Made by a program: the position numbers and the translations under genes
Source of the DNA: Nonomuraea aurantiaca
GTDB taxonomy: Bacteria > Actinomycetota > Actinomycetes > Streptosporangiales > Streptosporangiaceae
DNA length: 64,000 nucleotides
Direction of reading: 5' to 3'
NCBI RefSeq assembly: GCF_020215705.1
Contig: NZ_JAIWNB010000010.1
Span: forward strand, 62,001 to 126,000
Part shown: positions 6,835 to 15,405 of the stretch, piece after piece
How positions within the stretch are numbered: the first letter of the stretch is position 1
How the letters are laid out: each line of letters starts with the position of its first letter
The notes under the pieces: generated by a model
Seen by the model: only the letters and a program-made list of their open reading frames with translations
What the model was told of the DNA's origin: nothing
The model's database searches: none

Positions 6835-8282
6835 GCCAACACGGCAGCATCAACCCGCTCGAATGGGACTGGACGGCCTGGCACTTCGAGATCAACTGGG
6901 GCTCGCTGCTCAATCCCGCCCCGCTGCTCGACACGATCAAGTCCATGTGGCGCGCGCTCCCCACGCTCATCGGCGGTGATGAGACCGAAGGACGACTCAA
7001 GGCCGCCGCCACCGCGCACGACAACCTCGCCACCAACCTGAACAAGGTGTTCGAGGTCCTCGACTCGCGCGCCCATGGCCAGCACGCCGGCTACGTCGAC
7101 AAGATCGTGAAGGAGTGGAAGGGCAAGGCCGCCGACGACTTCAGGAAGGTCTGGGGCCTCGTACTCCGGCACGACAACCGCGTCGCTCTCATGAAGAGCT
7201 GCACGGAGATCGCCAACATCCTCAGGATGGTCGCCGACTCGGCCGCCCACACCAGGAAGGCCATCATCGAGCTGCTCGAGACGGCGGTCATCTGGTACGT
7301 CGCCTTCTACGCCCTCCGGTGGGCGGCCGGCATGTGGGGCGGATGGCTGGCCGCGGGGGCCGCCTACATGCGGACGACGAAGATCGTGCTCATGGCGGTC
7401 CAGGTCCTCACCAGGTTCGCGTCCGTCCTCAGGATCTGTGCCGGCGCCCTCAGGGTCCTGCCCGTGGTCGGCCGGCTGAAGTGGGTGGCCAAGCTCGGCA
7501 CCGCCACACGCACCGCCACGGCCATGACGAAGACGGAGCTGGCGGTCGCGAAGTTCAAGAAGTACTCGGCCTATGCGAACAAGTTCGGCGCGGCGAGCTT
7601 CAATACGTACGCCAAGACCTCCGGCAGCGTGTACGGCGGAGTCATCGGCACGCAGATGGCGGGCCAGGGCATCAGCGGCCACAGCATCTTCAACCTCAGC
7701 CCCCTGACCTTCACCCAGGCGGCCCGTATCACCGCGGGCGCCACGCTGGTGGGCACCTTCGCTCCCATGTCCGGTTTCTTCGGCAAGGGGCTGCTCCAGG
7801 GCGGTACGGCGGCGAGCTGGGCGGCGACGCTGACCAAGACAGGCGCCGCCGTCGGCGAGTCCGGCATGGCCTTCGGCGGTTTCGTCGCGATGCGCAACTG
7901 GGCGTACGAGCAGGTCAAGCACAAGCTGCCCGGAGCCAAGATCGCGGGGAAGCCCGGCAACTTCCACAAGCAGCTCTGGGGTGGCATCCCCACCTCCGCC
8001 TTCCGCGTGTGGCGGTCCCTGGCCACCAACCCGGACTACGGCGACCTGCCCAAGTCGGACCTGCCCGTCGCCAACGGCCAAGCGACTCCGCCCTCGCGGG
8101 TCGGCACGGCGAAGGTCGGCTATTGGCCGGTCGACAACGGCTCGCTGTACGACATCGCCCAGAAGGTGTACGGGGACCCGAACCGGTGGCAGGAGATCTA
8201 CAACGCCAACAGGGACATCATCGGGGACGACCCGCGCAAGCTGAAGCCCGGCCAGGTGCTGCGGATCCCGCTGGACGAGTGA
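6831..8282 (+). CDS. WXG100-domain membrane protein with C-terminal LysM domain
   Basis: This 483-residue protein has three parts. Residues 1-150 are helical with a W-K-G turn (EWKGKAADDF), typical of WXG100 proteins. Residues ~155-400 contain several hydrophobic segments (AVIWYVAFYAL, AGMWGGWLAAGAAYM and others). Residues ~425-483 form a LysM domain: LYDIAQKVYGDPNRWQEIY, then LKPGQVLRIP. LysM binds N-acetylglucosamine in peptidoglycan. The combination suggests a T7SS-linked protein that anchors to, or measures, the cell wall. It overlaps the preceding EspC-like gene by four bases and converges on the gene ending at 8286, three bases away. Confidence 0.8.
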   Translation: MSQHGSINPLEWDWTAWHFEINWGSLLNPAPLLDTIKSMWRALPTLIGGDETEGRLKAAATAHDNLATNLNKVFEVLDSRAHGQHAGYVDKIVKEWKGKAADDFRKVWGLVLRHDNRVALMKSCTEIANILRMVADSAAHTRKAIIELLETAVIWYVAFYALRWAAGMWGGWLAAGAAYMRTTKIVLMAVQVLTRFASVLRICAGALRVLPVVGRLKWVAKLGTATRTATAMTKTELAVAKFKKYSAYANKFGAASFNTYAKTSGSVYGGVIGTQMAGQGISGHSIFNLSPLTFTQAARITAGATLVGTFAPMSGFFGKGLLQGGTAASWAATLTKTGAAVGESGMAFGGFVAMRNWAYEQVKHKLPGAKIAGKPGNFHKQLWGGIPTSAFRVWRSLATNPDYGDLPKSDLPVANGQATPPSRVGTAKVGYWPVDNGSLYDIAQKVYGDPNRWQEIYNANRDIIGDDPRKLKPGQVLRIPLDE

Positions 8283-8285
8283 GGG

Positions 8286-9074
8286 TCAGGCCTCGGCGGT
8301 GCCGCCGCCGGGCAGCTTCCCGGTCAGGGAGTCGTCCATCTTCACGGTGAGGCCGCCCATCTTCTCGTCGTAGGCCATGCCGGCGTCGGAGAACGGCGGC
8401 ATGCCACCTGACTTCATCGCGGTCATCTCGGTGGGGATGGACGCCTCCAGCATGGGGAAGAGCTTCCCGGTCATCTCTGTCTGCTGGGCGGACATGTAGA
8501 GGACCCCGCCGAGACCTGCGACGATCATGCCCTGCTTGATGAGCAGCTTCTTGACCGCCTGCAGGGTGATGGAGCCCCGCACGGCCGACAGCCCCTCGGC
8601 CATGATCGCGGTCCACGGGGTGGCCCGCATGGCCAGCTTGCACATGCCCATGACGAACATGCTGGTGGCCACCGCCATGGCCACGAGGGCGCCGTAGTGG
8701 TACGCCTTGGCCGCCGAGTTGACGGCGTCTCCGGTGTCGTTACGGGTGTCCTTGAGGGACTTGACGCCATTCTTGAAGGCCGTGTGGATGCCCTCGAAGG
8801 TTTCGAAGGCCGCGCCATCCCACTTGCCGGAGGTCTTCAGCTGCTTCTTGAGGTGGTCCAGCCCGTCGGCCAACTCGTCCAGCTCGGACATCAGCCCGGC
8901 GTGGTCGACGCTCTGCCAGGCTTTGGCGGCGTCCGACATCGCGCCGGGGTTCGACACCAGCACGCCGATGCCGGCGGCGACGTAGAAGGCCCAGGGCTGC
9001 AGGATCGCGACCGCCGCGGCGGCCGCCGTGCTCGCCGCCAGCTTGTACAGCGACGCGTCTGACTCGTAACTCAC
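8286..9074 (-). CDS. T7SS-locus membrane protein with WXG-like hairpin
   Basis: This 262-residue protein has a hydrophobic N-terminus (residues ~13-42), then a helical hairpin with a W-D-G turn (GKWDGAAFETFEG). Two further membrane segments follow at about 125-145 and 180-195. The C-terminal tail is hydrophilic. The same plan is seen in the genes at 14668-15405 and 30206-31090. The start overlaps the stop of the upstream gene (9071-9074), so it is the last gene of the minus-strand ESX operon. No enzymatic motif is present; a membrane partner or accessory role in secretion is inferred from context. Confidence 0.65.
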   Translation of the reverse strand: MSYESDASLYKLAASTAAAAAVAILQPWAFYVAAGIGVLVSNPGAMSDAAKAWQSVDHAGLMSELDELADGLDHLKKQLKTSGKWDGAAFETFEGIHTAFKNGVKSLKDTRNDTGDAVNSAAKAYHYGALVAMAVATSMFVMGMCKLAMRATPWTAIMAEGLSAVRGSITLQAVKKLLIKQGMIVAGLGGVLYMSAQQTEMTGKLFPMLEASIPTEMTAMKSGGMPPFSDAGMAYDEKMGGLTVKMDDSLTGKLPGGGTAEA

Positions 9075-10237
9075 CTGGAATCCCGCCCGATCACTTCAGG
9101 CGCGATCTCATCGTCGCCGCCCCAGACGCCCTCGTCTTCGCCGAGCAGCGCGTTCTCGCGTTCCTTCTCCTTGTCGCCACCGGCCCCGGCGCCGCCCATC
9201 GGCATCATCGGCATCATGGGCATGCCGCTCGTACCGTTAGCACCTCGCAGACCGGCCGGTACGGCACCCGCACCCGTACCCGCACCCATGCCTCCGCCGA
9301 TGCCCGTGCCGAACCCGGTGCCCGTACCGGCGCCGCTGCCCGTGCCGACGCCCGAGCCGGGGCCGGTCCTGGTGGCGGAACCGTTCAGGTCCGGAGACAG
9401 GCTGCTGAGGTCCGGGTTCTTGACCTGCGGGGTGTTCAGCGAGTTGGGGTCGAACTGGGACAGCTGCGTCCCGTCGGGGAGCTTGCTGTCGATGCCGGGC
9501 AGCTTCTGGTCGGGCATTTGCGGCTGGCCGTTGAGCGCGGAGTCGATGCTCGGCACTTTCATGTCGGCCTGGTTGCCCACGGGAGCCGATGGCAGGTCCG
9601 TGTTGGGCAGGTTCGTGTTGGGCAGGCTCGTCGAAGGGAGGTCGCTCGACGGCAGATCGGTCTTCGGCAGGTCCGTCTTCGGCAGGTCCGTCGAGGGCAG
9701 GTCCGTCTTGGGCAGGTCGGTTCCGGGCAGACCGGTGCCGGTCCCCGGCTTGCCTCCGCCGGACAGGTCAGGCAGTCCGGCGCCGGTGTCCGGCAGGCCG
9801 GAGTTGCCGAGATTCCCGAGGTTCCCGAGGCCGTTGGGCCCGCCGCCGAGGCTGTTCGGGTCGAAGCCGATGTTCTTGACCCCGTCGGCGTTGGCATCGT
9901 CGGCCGCCTGGTAGTTCTTGGCGGCCTGCTTGATCGCGGTCTTCCAGCTCTGCAGCGCCTTGCGCCCCGTGGCCAGCGCGGCCGCCTGCCGTTCGATCGC
10001 CTTGTCATGGACGCTGTTGACGCCGATGCCGATCACGCCGAAGTGCGGCCACTGGACGCGAAGGTTCTCCGTCTTGCCCTCTAGCTGGGAGATGACCCCA
10101 GTGTGTTCGTCTATCGAATGACTGTTGGTGTCGAGCGCGCTGGTCTTGAACGAGACGCCGGACGACATCGACGGAAGCTTGCCGCCGTTCTGCAACTGCG
10201 CCAGCTGAGCCGCCTGGCTGGAATTCGAGTCGCCCAT
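9071..10237 (-). CDS. Large T7SS substrate-like protein with DLPxT repeats and conserved tail
   Basis: This 388-residue protein has a helical region (~30-115) ending with KNYQAADD, a YxxxD match. A Gly/Asn/Leu-rich stretch follows, then about a dozen five-residue repeats of DLPKT/DLPST type (~175-220). A Gly/Thr-rich spacer precedes the C-terminus, which reads GMPMMPMMPMGGAGAG, then LLGEDEGVWGG and PEVIG. That end module is shared with the proteins at 3028 and 10257. There is no signal peptide. The gene lies 19 bases after its neighbour and overlaps the next by four bases. Export through the T7SS is inferred from the YxxxD, the helical domain and the operon. Confidence 0.68.
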   Translation of the reverse strand: MGDSNSSQAAQLAQLQNGGKLPSMSSGVSFKTSALDTNSHSIDEHTGVISQLEGKTENLRVQWPHFGVIGIGVNSVHDKAIERQAAALATGRKALQSWKTAIKQAAKNYQAADDANADGVKNIGFDPNSLGGGPNGLGNLGNLGNSGLPDTGAGLPDLSGGGKPGTGTGLPGTDLPKTDLPSTDLPKTDLPKTDLPSSDLPSTSLPNTNLPNTDLPSAPVGNQADMKVPSIDSALNGQPQMPDQKLPGIDSKLPDGTQLSQFDPNSLNTPQVKNPDLSSLSPDLNGSATRTGPGSGVGTGSGAGTGTGFGTGIGGGMGAGTGAGAVPAGLRGANGTSGMPMMPMMPMGGAGAGGDKEKERENALLGEDEGVWGGDDEIAPEVIGRDSR

Positions 10238-10256
10238 CCCACTCCCTGTAGCGCGG

Positions 10257-11690
10257 TCAGCAGATGACCGGGTCGGTCACGTCGTGCGCGGAGTTCCAGT
10301 CGTCCTGGTCCGCGGGGAGCCAGGTCATCCTCTCGAAGTCCCCCTGCTCCTGGCCCGCGCCGGCACCGGACATCGGCATGAACGGCATGCCGTTCATGCC
10401 GTTCGCCGAGCCCCGCATGGCCGCCGTGAGCCCCTGGCCCGGGGCGCCCATGGCGCCGTTCGGCGAGCCGAGCACCGAGGGGACGCTGGGCGTGCCGGTA
10501 GGCGACAGGACACCCACCGGATTGGGGGCGATGGTGCTCACCGGATTGCCGGTCGGGGTGACGGCGGTCGGGGTGATGACCGGCGTGGTCGGCGAGTAGG
10601 ACGACACTTCCGTCCCGTTCGGGTCCAGGCCGCCCTTGGGGTTGTCGCTGCTGGTCTTGTCGTCCTGGCCGAGCACCGGCGGGACCGTCTGGTCCCGGTT
10701 GCCGGAGTCGCCGGTCTGCGAGGGGTCCTGGCTGCCGGTGCCGTCGCCCGGCGTGTTGCCGCTCTGGTCACCGGTGCCGTTACCGCTCTGGTCGCCACCG
10801 TTCTGGTCGCCGCCGTTGTGACCGCCACCGTTCTGGTCGCTGCCGTTGTGACCGTTGCCGTTCTGGCCGTTGCCGGTGTCCGAGCCCGGCCTGCCGCCCG
10901 AGTCGGAGCCGCTGTGGTCGCCGGAGCCCGAGCCGCCCGTGCTGCCGCCGCGCGAACCGTCGGAGCCCGTACCGCTACCTGTGGAGCCCGTACCCCCGGA
11001 AGAAGAACCGCCGTAGCCGTCCGAGGACCCGTTCCCGCCGGTCCCGTTCCCGCCGGCGTTGATGCCCTTGCCGGTCGGGTATCCGGGGTCGCGGTACGTG
11101 CCCGTACCGCCCGGGATCGAGACGGCGGGCAGTTCGTAGGACACGTCGTGCGGGACCTGCACGTTGTAGAGATCAACGATCTTCTTGTTGAGCTCCTGCA
11201 TCGCCTGCTGGGCTTCGCGGTCCGCGGCGGCCTTCGCGGCCTTCGCGTTGGCGGCCTCGTCCACCATGATCTCGGAGCTGGGGACGTCGCCTTGGGAGCT
11301 CTTGTTCGCCGAGATGCCCTCGACCTTGGCGATCGTCTCGGGGAGGTAGCTCGCGTACTGGCGCAGGGCGGAGCCCATCATCTCCAGCTTGGTGGACAGC
11401 TCGCCGCCGGAGGCGTGCAGCATCTGCAGCGCGTGGCGCGCCTTGCTGGCGTCGGGGCCCTTCCACACGGTGAGGATCTTGCCCGCGTGTTCTTCCAGCG
11501 CGTTGACGGCCGACTCGATCGCGCTCGACGCCTTGTCGTACGCGAACCCGGCATCCTCGATCTGGCTGGGCTGGGTGTTGTTCAGCATCGTCAGGATCTC
11601 GTCCTTGGATGCGTTCACCGTCCCGCCCTCTGGCATCTTGTCGAACGACAGGATGACGACGACCTGCCGGCCGCCCTTGCCCTCGGCCAT
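10257..11690 (-). CDS. Large T7SS substrate-like protein: WXG/PPE-like domain, Gly/Ser/Asn-rich linker, conserved tail
   Basis: This 477-residue protein has residues 1-175 helical with a W-K-G turn (VWKGPDASKA) and the motif LHASGGELSTKLEMMG shared with the 3028-4422 product. A long region rich in Gly, Ser, Asn, Asp and Gln (~195-330) contains NGGDQ/GHNG-type repeats, followed by Pro/Thr/Val. The C-terminus carries GMPFMPMSGAGAG, then TWLPADQDDWN and DPVIC, the third copy of the shared tail module. Its start overlaps the stop of the small gene upstream (TGATG). The small-plus-large order repeats that at 4845-3028, suggesting an old cassette duplication. It probably leaves the cell through this T7SS. 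Confidence 0.7.
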   Translation of the reverse strand: MAEGKGGRQVVVILSFDKMPEGGTVNASKDEILTMLNNTQPSQIEDAGFAYDKASSAIESAVNALEEHAGKILTVWKGPDASKARHALQMLHASGGELSTKLEMMGSALRQYASYLPETIAKVEGISANKSSQGDVPSSEIMVDEAANAKAAKAAADREAQQAMQELNKKIVDLYNVQVPHDVSYELPAVSIPGGTGTYRDPGYPTGKGINAGGNGTGGNGSSDGYGGSSSGGTGSTGSGTGSDGSRGGSTGGSGSGDHSGSDSGGRPGSDTGNGQNGNGHNGSDQNGGGHNGGDQNGGDQSGNGTGDQSGNTPGDGTGSQDPSQTGDSGNRDQTVPPVLGQDDKTSSDNPKGGLDPNGTEVSSYSPTTPVITPTAVTPTGNPVSTIAPNPVGVLSPTGTPSVPSVLGSPNGAMGAPGQGLTAAMRGSANGMNGMPFMPMSGAGAGQEQGDFERMTWLPADQDDWNSAHDVTDPVIC

Positions 11691-12091
11691 CAGCCCTTGC
11701 CCTCGTTGGCCTTGTCGCCGGCGCCATGGTTGGCGGCGCTCGCCTCGACGGCGGCGATCACGTCCTTGTAGGCGTCGACGAATTCCTTATAAACCTGTGC
11801 GAACTTCTTGCCGCCGCTGTTGGCGCCGACGGTCCTGCTGAAGGCACTGGCGTCGTGCCACGTGCCGATCTGCGCCTCGGACAGCTGGCAGTGGTCCAGG
11901 ATGCCGTTCACGGAGCCGTTGGTGTAGCCCTCCGCCGAGCCGGGTCCCGTCATGCCACCGAGGTGTGACTTGAGCTCTTCGGCGATCGCTCGCATCTGGG
12001 TGGGGGAATGCTCTCGCCCCGGTCCCGAGTCGAACAGATCAGGATCGATGTGCAGAGGGTCTTGCCCCTCCATTGCGTCCTTCTGGGTCAT
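11690..12091 (-). CDS. Small WXG100-like T7SS protein
   Basis: This 133-residue protein is similar in length and order to the 4432-4845 product. The W-x-G turn is replaced by W-H-D (GTWHDASAF). The C-terminal secretion motif position reads NHGAGD, with His where Tyr is usual in YxxxD/E. ATG 12091 is preceded by GGGGATGGGG and is preferred; ATG 12097 is an alternative. It is coupled to the large downstream gene by a one-base overlap. The loss of both hallmark residues suggests it may depend on its partner for export, or act as a chaperone-like partner. Confidence 0.68.
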   Translation of the reverse strand: MTQKDAMEGQDPLHIDPDLFDSGPGREHSPTQMRAIAEELKSHLGGMTGPGSAEGYTNGSVNGILDHCQLSEAQIGTWHDASAFSRTVGANSGGKKFAQVYKEFVDAYKDVIAAVEASAANHGAGDKANEGKG

Positions 12092-12171
12092 CCCCATCCC
12101 CCATAGAAAAAGGAACCCGGCCGGCGCTGCAAGGCACCGGCCGAGGGAGGCACGATCGCCGCAACGGACTT

Positions 12172-12486
12172 CTAGTCGGTCCAGATGCTGATGTTGCGCC
12201 GCTCAGCGTTCTCGTAGTTGCCCTTGGCGATGCTGACGGCCTTGGCCGCTTCGAACAGCTGCTTGCCCATCTCCACCTCAAGGGCGTCCCACTGGGCCTT
12301 CTTGCCGTCGAAGAACGTCTTCGCCTCACCCTCCCAGTCGGTGCCGAGGGTGGTCCTGACGTCGTTGTAGAGGTCGTCCGTCACCCGGTCCAGCTCGGTG
12401 ACGATCGACTTCAGCTGCTCGTACGCCGCTTCCATGTTGGGGAAGTGGGCGTAGGTGTAGTCCTCTGGGGTGAACGTGTCGGCCAT
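12172..12486 (-). CDS. WXG100 family protein with YxxxE signal (EsxB-like)
   Basis: At 104 residues this is the classic length for a WXG100 protein: two helices joined by a W-E-G turn (TDWEGEAKTF). Near the C-terminus it has GNYENAERRN, a match to the YxxxD/E export signal recognised by EccC in ESX systems. It follows another WXG100 gene by 35 bases. Together they look like the EsxA/EsxB heterodimer, and the one bearing YxxxE is the likely CFP-10-like member. A GGACGGAG ribosome binding site precedes ATG 12486. Confidence 0.88.
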   Translation of the reverse strand: MADTFTPEDYTYAHFPNMEAAYEQLKSIVTELDRVTDDLYNDVRTTLGTDWEGEAKTFFDGKKAQWDALEVEMGKQLFEAAKAVSIAKGNYENAERRNISIWTD

Positions 12487-12521
12487 GAGTGTCTCCGTCC
12501 TGCCTACGTACTGGGGGGGGC

Positions 12522-12872
12522 TTAGCTCGACGCGTTGATCAGCGAGTCGATACGACCGCCGGCGCCCGCGGAGTTGAGCCCGCTGGAGATGTCCATGTTC
12601 TGCTGCGCGGCGGTGGAGTACACGCCGGCGCCCATGTTCAGCTTGTCGTAGATGCTCTCAAGGATCTTGATGACTTGCTGGAAGTCGACATCCCACGCGT
12701 CGAGCGCCTTGCCGAACTGCTGGGAGGCGCCGCCCTTCCAGCCCGCGGCCATCAGGTCGCCCTTGATGGTCTGCACCCGCTGACGCATGCCCTCGATGTA
12801 CTGGGCAGTGGTCTCGCACTGGCCTGCGGCCTTGATGAGCTTCGTGGGCGCGGTACCCATAAGTGTTGCCAT
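12522..12872 (-). CDS. WXG100 family protein (EsxA-like)
   Basis: This 116-residue helical hairpin protein has a W-K-G turn (AGWKGGASQQF). It lacks a YxxxD/E tail (VYSTAAQQN occupies that place), as expected for the partner that does not carry the signal. It is the first gene of the minus-strand run 12872-8286, so it and the next gene probably encode the secreted heterodimer. GGAGG lies five bases before ATG 12872. A promoter-like TTGACC-18-TACAGA pair lies just upstream. Confidence 0.88.
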   Translation of the reverse strand: MATLMGTAPTKLIKAAGQCETTAQYIEGMRQRVQTIKGDLMAAGWKGGASQQFGKALDAWDVDFQQVIKILESIYDKLNMGAGVYSTAAQQNMDISSGLNSAGAGGRIDSLINASS

Positions 12873-12898
12873 TGGACCTCCAGGTCAAAAGGTCTGGT

Positions 12899-12928
12899 TC
12901 TGTACGGCGGCGCCGTAGGTCCGGTCAA
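12899..12928 (-). promoter_or_regulatory. Probable promoter of the esx operon
   Basis: On the minus strand TTGACC (12928-12923) is followed after 18 bases by TACAGA (12904-12899). This would start transcription about 20 bases before the esxA-like ATG. The rest of the 12873-13184 intergenic region holds AT-richer sequence (TTAACATAAC near 12998) that may serve the divergent gene; I see no RNA gene there. Confidence 0.45.
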
Positions 12929-13184
12929 CCCGCGTACCCCCGCAAACAACATCAAACGGCATGCTAGCCCCCATCCGCCCCAGAAATAACAGATACTTAA
13001 CATAACGGCTAGATCACCGTTGGGCGACTTTCAGGTAAACATGCAGGTGGGCGGGCTGGCGATTTCTGACTCCGGCCATCGGCCTGACGTCGCGGCTGGT
13101 CGTAAAGCTCACAACCTGTACGGCTCAGCAGCCTCACGGCTACGCTTTTGCCGCTTCTGTGTTGATTGCTGGGAGGGCGACAGA

Positions 13185-14654
13185 GTGGCCGAAGTCGGGA
13201 GTATGGGGCGGCCGAGCATCGACAGTCTGCTCAACTGGAGCTCTCCCCCGCCACAGGACGGGCCGGGTGAGATTCAGGTGGGCACCGCGCCCCCCGGCTC
13301 GGTCGACGGCGCGACGACCGTCCTTACCGCGGGCGGGGGTGATTCTCCGCGGCCGGATCAGGCGGGTCCCGTCGACGATCCGTCGATCCCACCTGACCAG
13401 GTAGGACCTGCCAACGACCAGATCCCGCCGGATCAGGTCGGGGCGGCCGACGGCCAGGGGGATCCGACGGTGGCCGAGATCCAGTCCGACCAGCTGAGCT
13501 TCGGGCCCGAGTCGGTGGACGACGTGATCGACGGCGAGCCCGGCTCGGTCGATCCGCAGGCCGCCGAAGGTGACCCGGCGTGGGAGCCCTCGGACGCCGA
13601 CGCGAGCGGTGACCCGGACAACTCCGACACGTCGGACGACGCGACCGAGGACCCGGACGCCCCGCAGAGCCAGGACGACACCGGGAACCCGGACAACCCC
13701 AGCGACCAGGACGGCACGGACACCGGCGACCAGTCGAACACCGGTGACCAGGGCGACGCCTCGGACCCGCAGACCGACCCCGGCACCTCCGACGGCCAGC
13801 AGGACCCCGCCGGCTCCGACCCCCAAGGCCAGCAGGACCCCACGGACCCGCAGACCGACCCGAGCCAGACCGACCCGAGCCAGACCGACCCGAACCAGCC
13901 CGATCCCGGCCAGACAGACCCGAACCAGCCCGATCCCGGCCAGACCGACCCCAGCCAGCCGGGCGGCCAGGACGACACGACCGTTCCCGAGACTCCCTCG
14001 ACGGACCCGCCGGCCGGTGGCGGCGCCGAAGACCCCAGCTCCAGCCTCCCGGAAACCCCCACTCCCGAAACGCCCACTCCCGAAACTCCGAGCACCGACC
14101 TGCCGGCTACCCCGACCCCGGAAACCCCCGGCGCTGGAACCCCCGGCGCTGGGACCCCCGGCTCCGGAGGCGGCGACACGCCGTCCATCCCCACTCCCGA
14201 CTCCTCCGGAGGCGGCGGTGGCGGAGGCGGCCAGAACAAGGGCGACGGCAAGGCAGACGGCAAAGGCGGCAAGACAGGCGGCAAGGACACCGGCGGCACC
14301 ACGAAGGACGACAAGTTCACCGGAAGCGAGCTCGGCGGCGGCTGGCACAAGGCCCGCCCCGAGGTCATGGAGAAGCTCGGCAAGAAGATCGGCCCCAGCA
14401 AAGGCGGCGACGGCGACACCCCCGGCGACCACATGGGCGCCGCGGAGGAAACCGCACGGAACATCGACATCGGCTTCCCGGGGTTCGGTCTGATGGGCGC
14501 GATGGCGTTCACCCCCGCGTACCACTCGGCCCGCACGTCGGCCGCCGACTATCTCAAGAGCGCCAAGAACCAACTGGGCGTCTGGGACGAGCAGCTCAAG
14601 CGGGGAGCCGACATCGTCCGTCTGGCCAACGACAAGAGCACCGCGAAGAACTGA
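13185..14654 (+). CDS. Acidic repeat-rich protein with C-terminal EspC-like helical domain
   Basis: This 489-residue protein starts with ~370 residues of acidic, Pro/Gln/Thr-rich sequence. It includes DPSQT/DPNQPDPGQT repeats (~225-260) and PETPTPETP repeats, then a Gly/Lys stretch. The last ~115 residues are helical: GFGLMGAMAFTPAYHSA and QLGVWDEQLKRGADIV resemble the EspC-type ESX fold. This order, disorder first and helical domain last, is the reverse of the other large proteins here. GTG 13185 has GGGAGGG eight bases upstream; ATG 13203 is an alternative. The gene after it encodes a membrane protein 13 bases away, repeating the EspC-like-plus-membrane pairing seen elsewhere in the locus. 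Confidence 0.6.
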   Translation: MAEVGSMGRPSIDSLLNWSSPPPQDGPGEIQVGTAPPGSVDGATTVLTAGGGDSPRPDQAGPVDDPSIPPDQVGPANDQIPPDQVGAADGQGDPTVAEIQSDQLSFGPESVDDVIDGEPGSVDPQAAEGDPAWEPSDADASGDPDNSDTSDDATEDPDAPQSQDDTGNPDNPSDQDGTDTGDQSNTGDQGDASDPQTDPGTSDGQQDPAGSDPQGQQDPTDPQTDPSQTDPSQTDPNQPDPGQTDPNQPDPGQTDPSQPGGQDDTTVPETPSTDPPAGGGAEDPSSSLPETPTPETPTPETPSTDLPATPTPETPGAGTPGAGTPGSGGGDTPSIPTPDSSGGGGGGGGQNKGDGKADGKGGKTGGKDTGGTTKDDKFTGSELGGGWHKARPEVMEKLGKKIGPSKGGDGDTPGDHMGAAEETARNIDIGFPGFGLMGAMAFTPAYHSARTSAADYLKSAKNQLGVWDEQLKRGADIVRLANDKSTAKN

Positions 14655-14667
14655 CCTCAGGGGCGAC

Positions 14668-15405
14668 ATGGATTACTACTCGAACGGATCGACCTACTAC
14701 TCCGTGGCGATGGGTTTGTGCCTCTATGGCGCGGTCCTGCCGTCCAATCCCGCACTGAAAACGATCTGCAAGTTCACCGGGACGATAATCGGCACGATGT
14801 ACTCCAGCCCCAGCGACATCCGCGAAGCGGCCAGGAACACCCGCGGCATGACCACGACGGTCAACAACGCGGCGGCGTCCATCGACTCGGCCCTGGACAC
14901 CATTGATCATGACGACTGGGAGAAGATGGCGCGTCCGGACGTCGACAGCGCGGTGAAGAAGTTCACCGCCGAGGCCAAGAACAGCTCGCAGTCCTACGAA
15001 GGGCTCGCGGGAGCGCTCGACCAGCTCGCCAAGCATTCCTTCCAGATGTCCGTGGCCAGCGTGTCCGTCGCCACGGTTCTGGTCGCCCTCTCCCATGCCA
15101 GCGCCGCGGGCAAGCTCTTCCCTCCCGCCACGGTGGCGACGGAGCTGGCCACCACCGCCTCCGGCGGGGCGGCGCTCGCCACGCTGAGGACGATCGCGAG
15201 CAGCGGCCTGAAGGTCTACATGGCGGCTGCGGGCGTCGCCTCGGCGGCGGCCATGTACCTGGGCCAGAGCGCCTCGGAGAACATGAGCAAGGCGGTCACG
15301 CCCACGGACCCCAAGTCGACGCCGGCGTTCGAGCAGGTCTACATCCCCAACCTGCCGACGTACGACAAGGACGGCCAGCCGCTGGGCATGAAGAAGGACG
15401 CCTAG
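14668..15405 (+). CDS. T7SS-locus membrane protein
   Basis: This 245-residue protein has a hydrophobic segment near the N-terminus and a helical hairpin with DDWEKMARPDVDSAV. Membrane segments lie at about 132-150 and 175-205, and the soluble tail ends YDKDGQPLGMKKDA. It follows the plan of the 8286-9074 product: N-terminal membrane helix, WXG-like hairpin, membrane pair, hydrophilic tail. It is probably a partner of the preceding gene's product. Its stop codon overlaps that of the convergent YbaB-like gene (15402-15405). Function unknown. Confidence 0.62.
   Translation: MDYYSNGSTYYSVAMGLCLYGAVLPSNPALKTICKFTGTIIGTMYSSPSDIREAARNTRGMTTTVNNAAASIDSALDTIDHDDWEKMARPDVDSAVKKFTAEAKNSSQSYEGLAGALDQLAKHSFQMSVASVSVATVLVALSHASAAGKLFPPATVATELATTASGGAALATLRTIASSGLKVYMAAAGVASAAAMYLGQSASENMSKAVTPTDPKSTPAFEQVYIPNLPTYDKDGQPLGMKKDA

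Noticed and set aside
10284..11771. 495-codon plus-strand frame opposite the 10257-11690 gene
   Set aside because: Its Val/Ala/Arg-rich sequence is the complement of the Gly/Ser/Asn-rich region; the minus-strand protein has clear WXG-type motifs.
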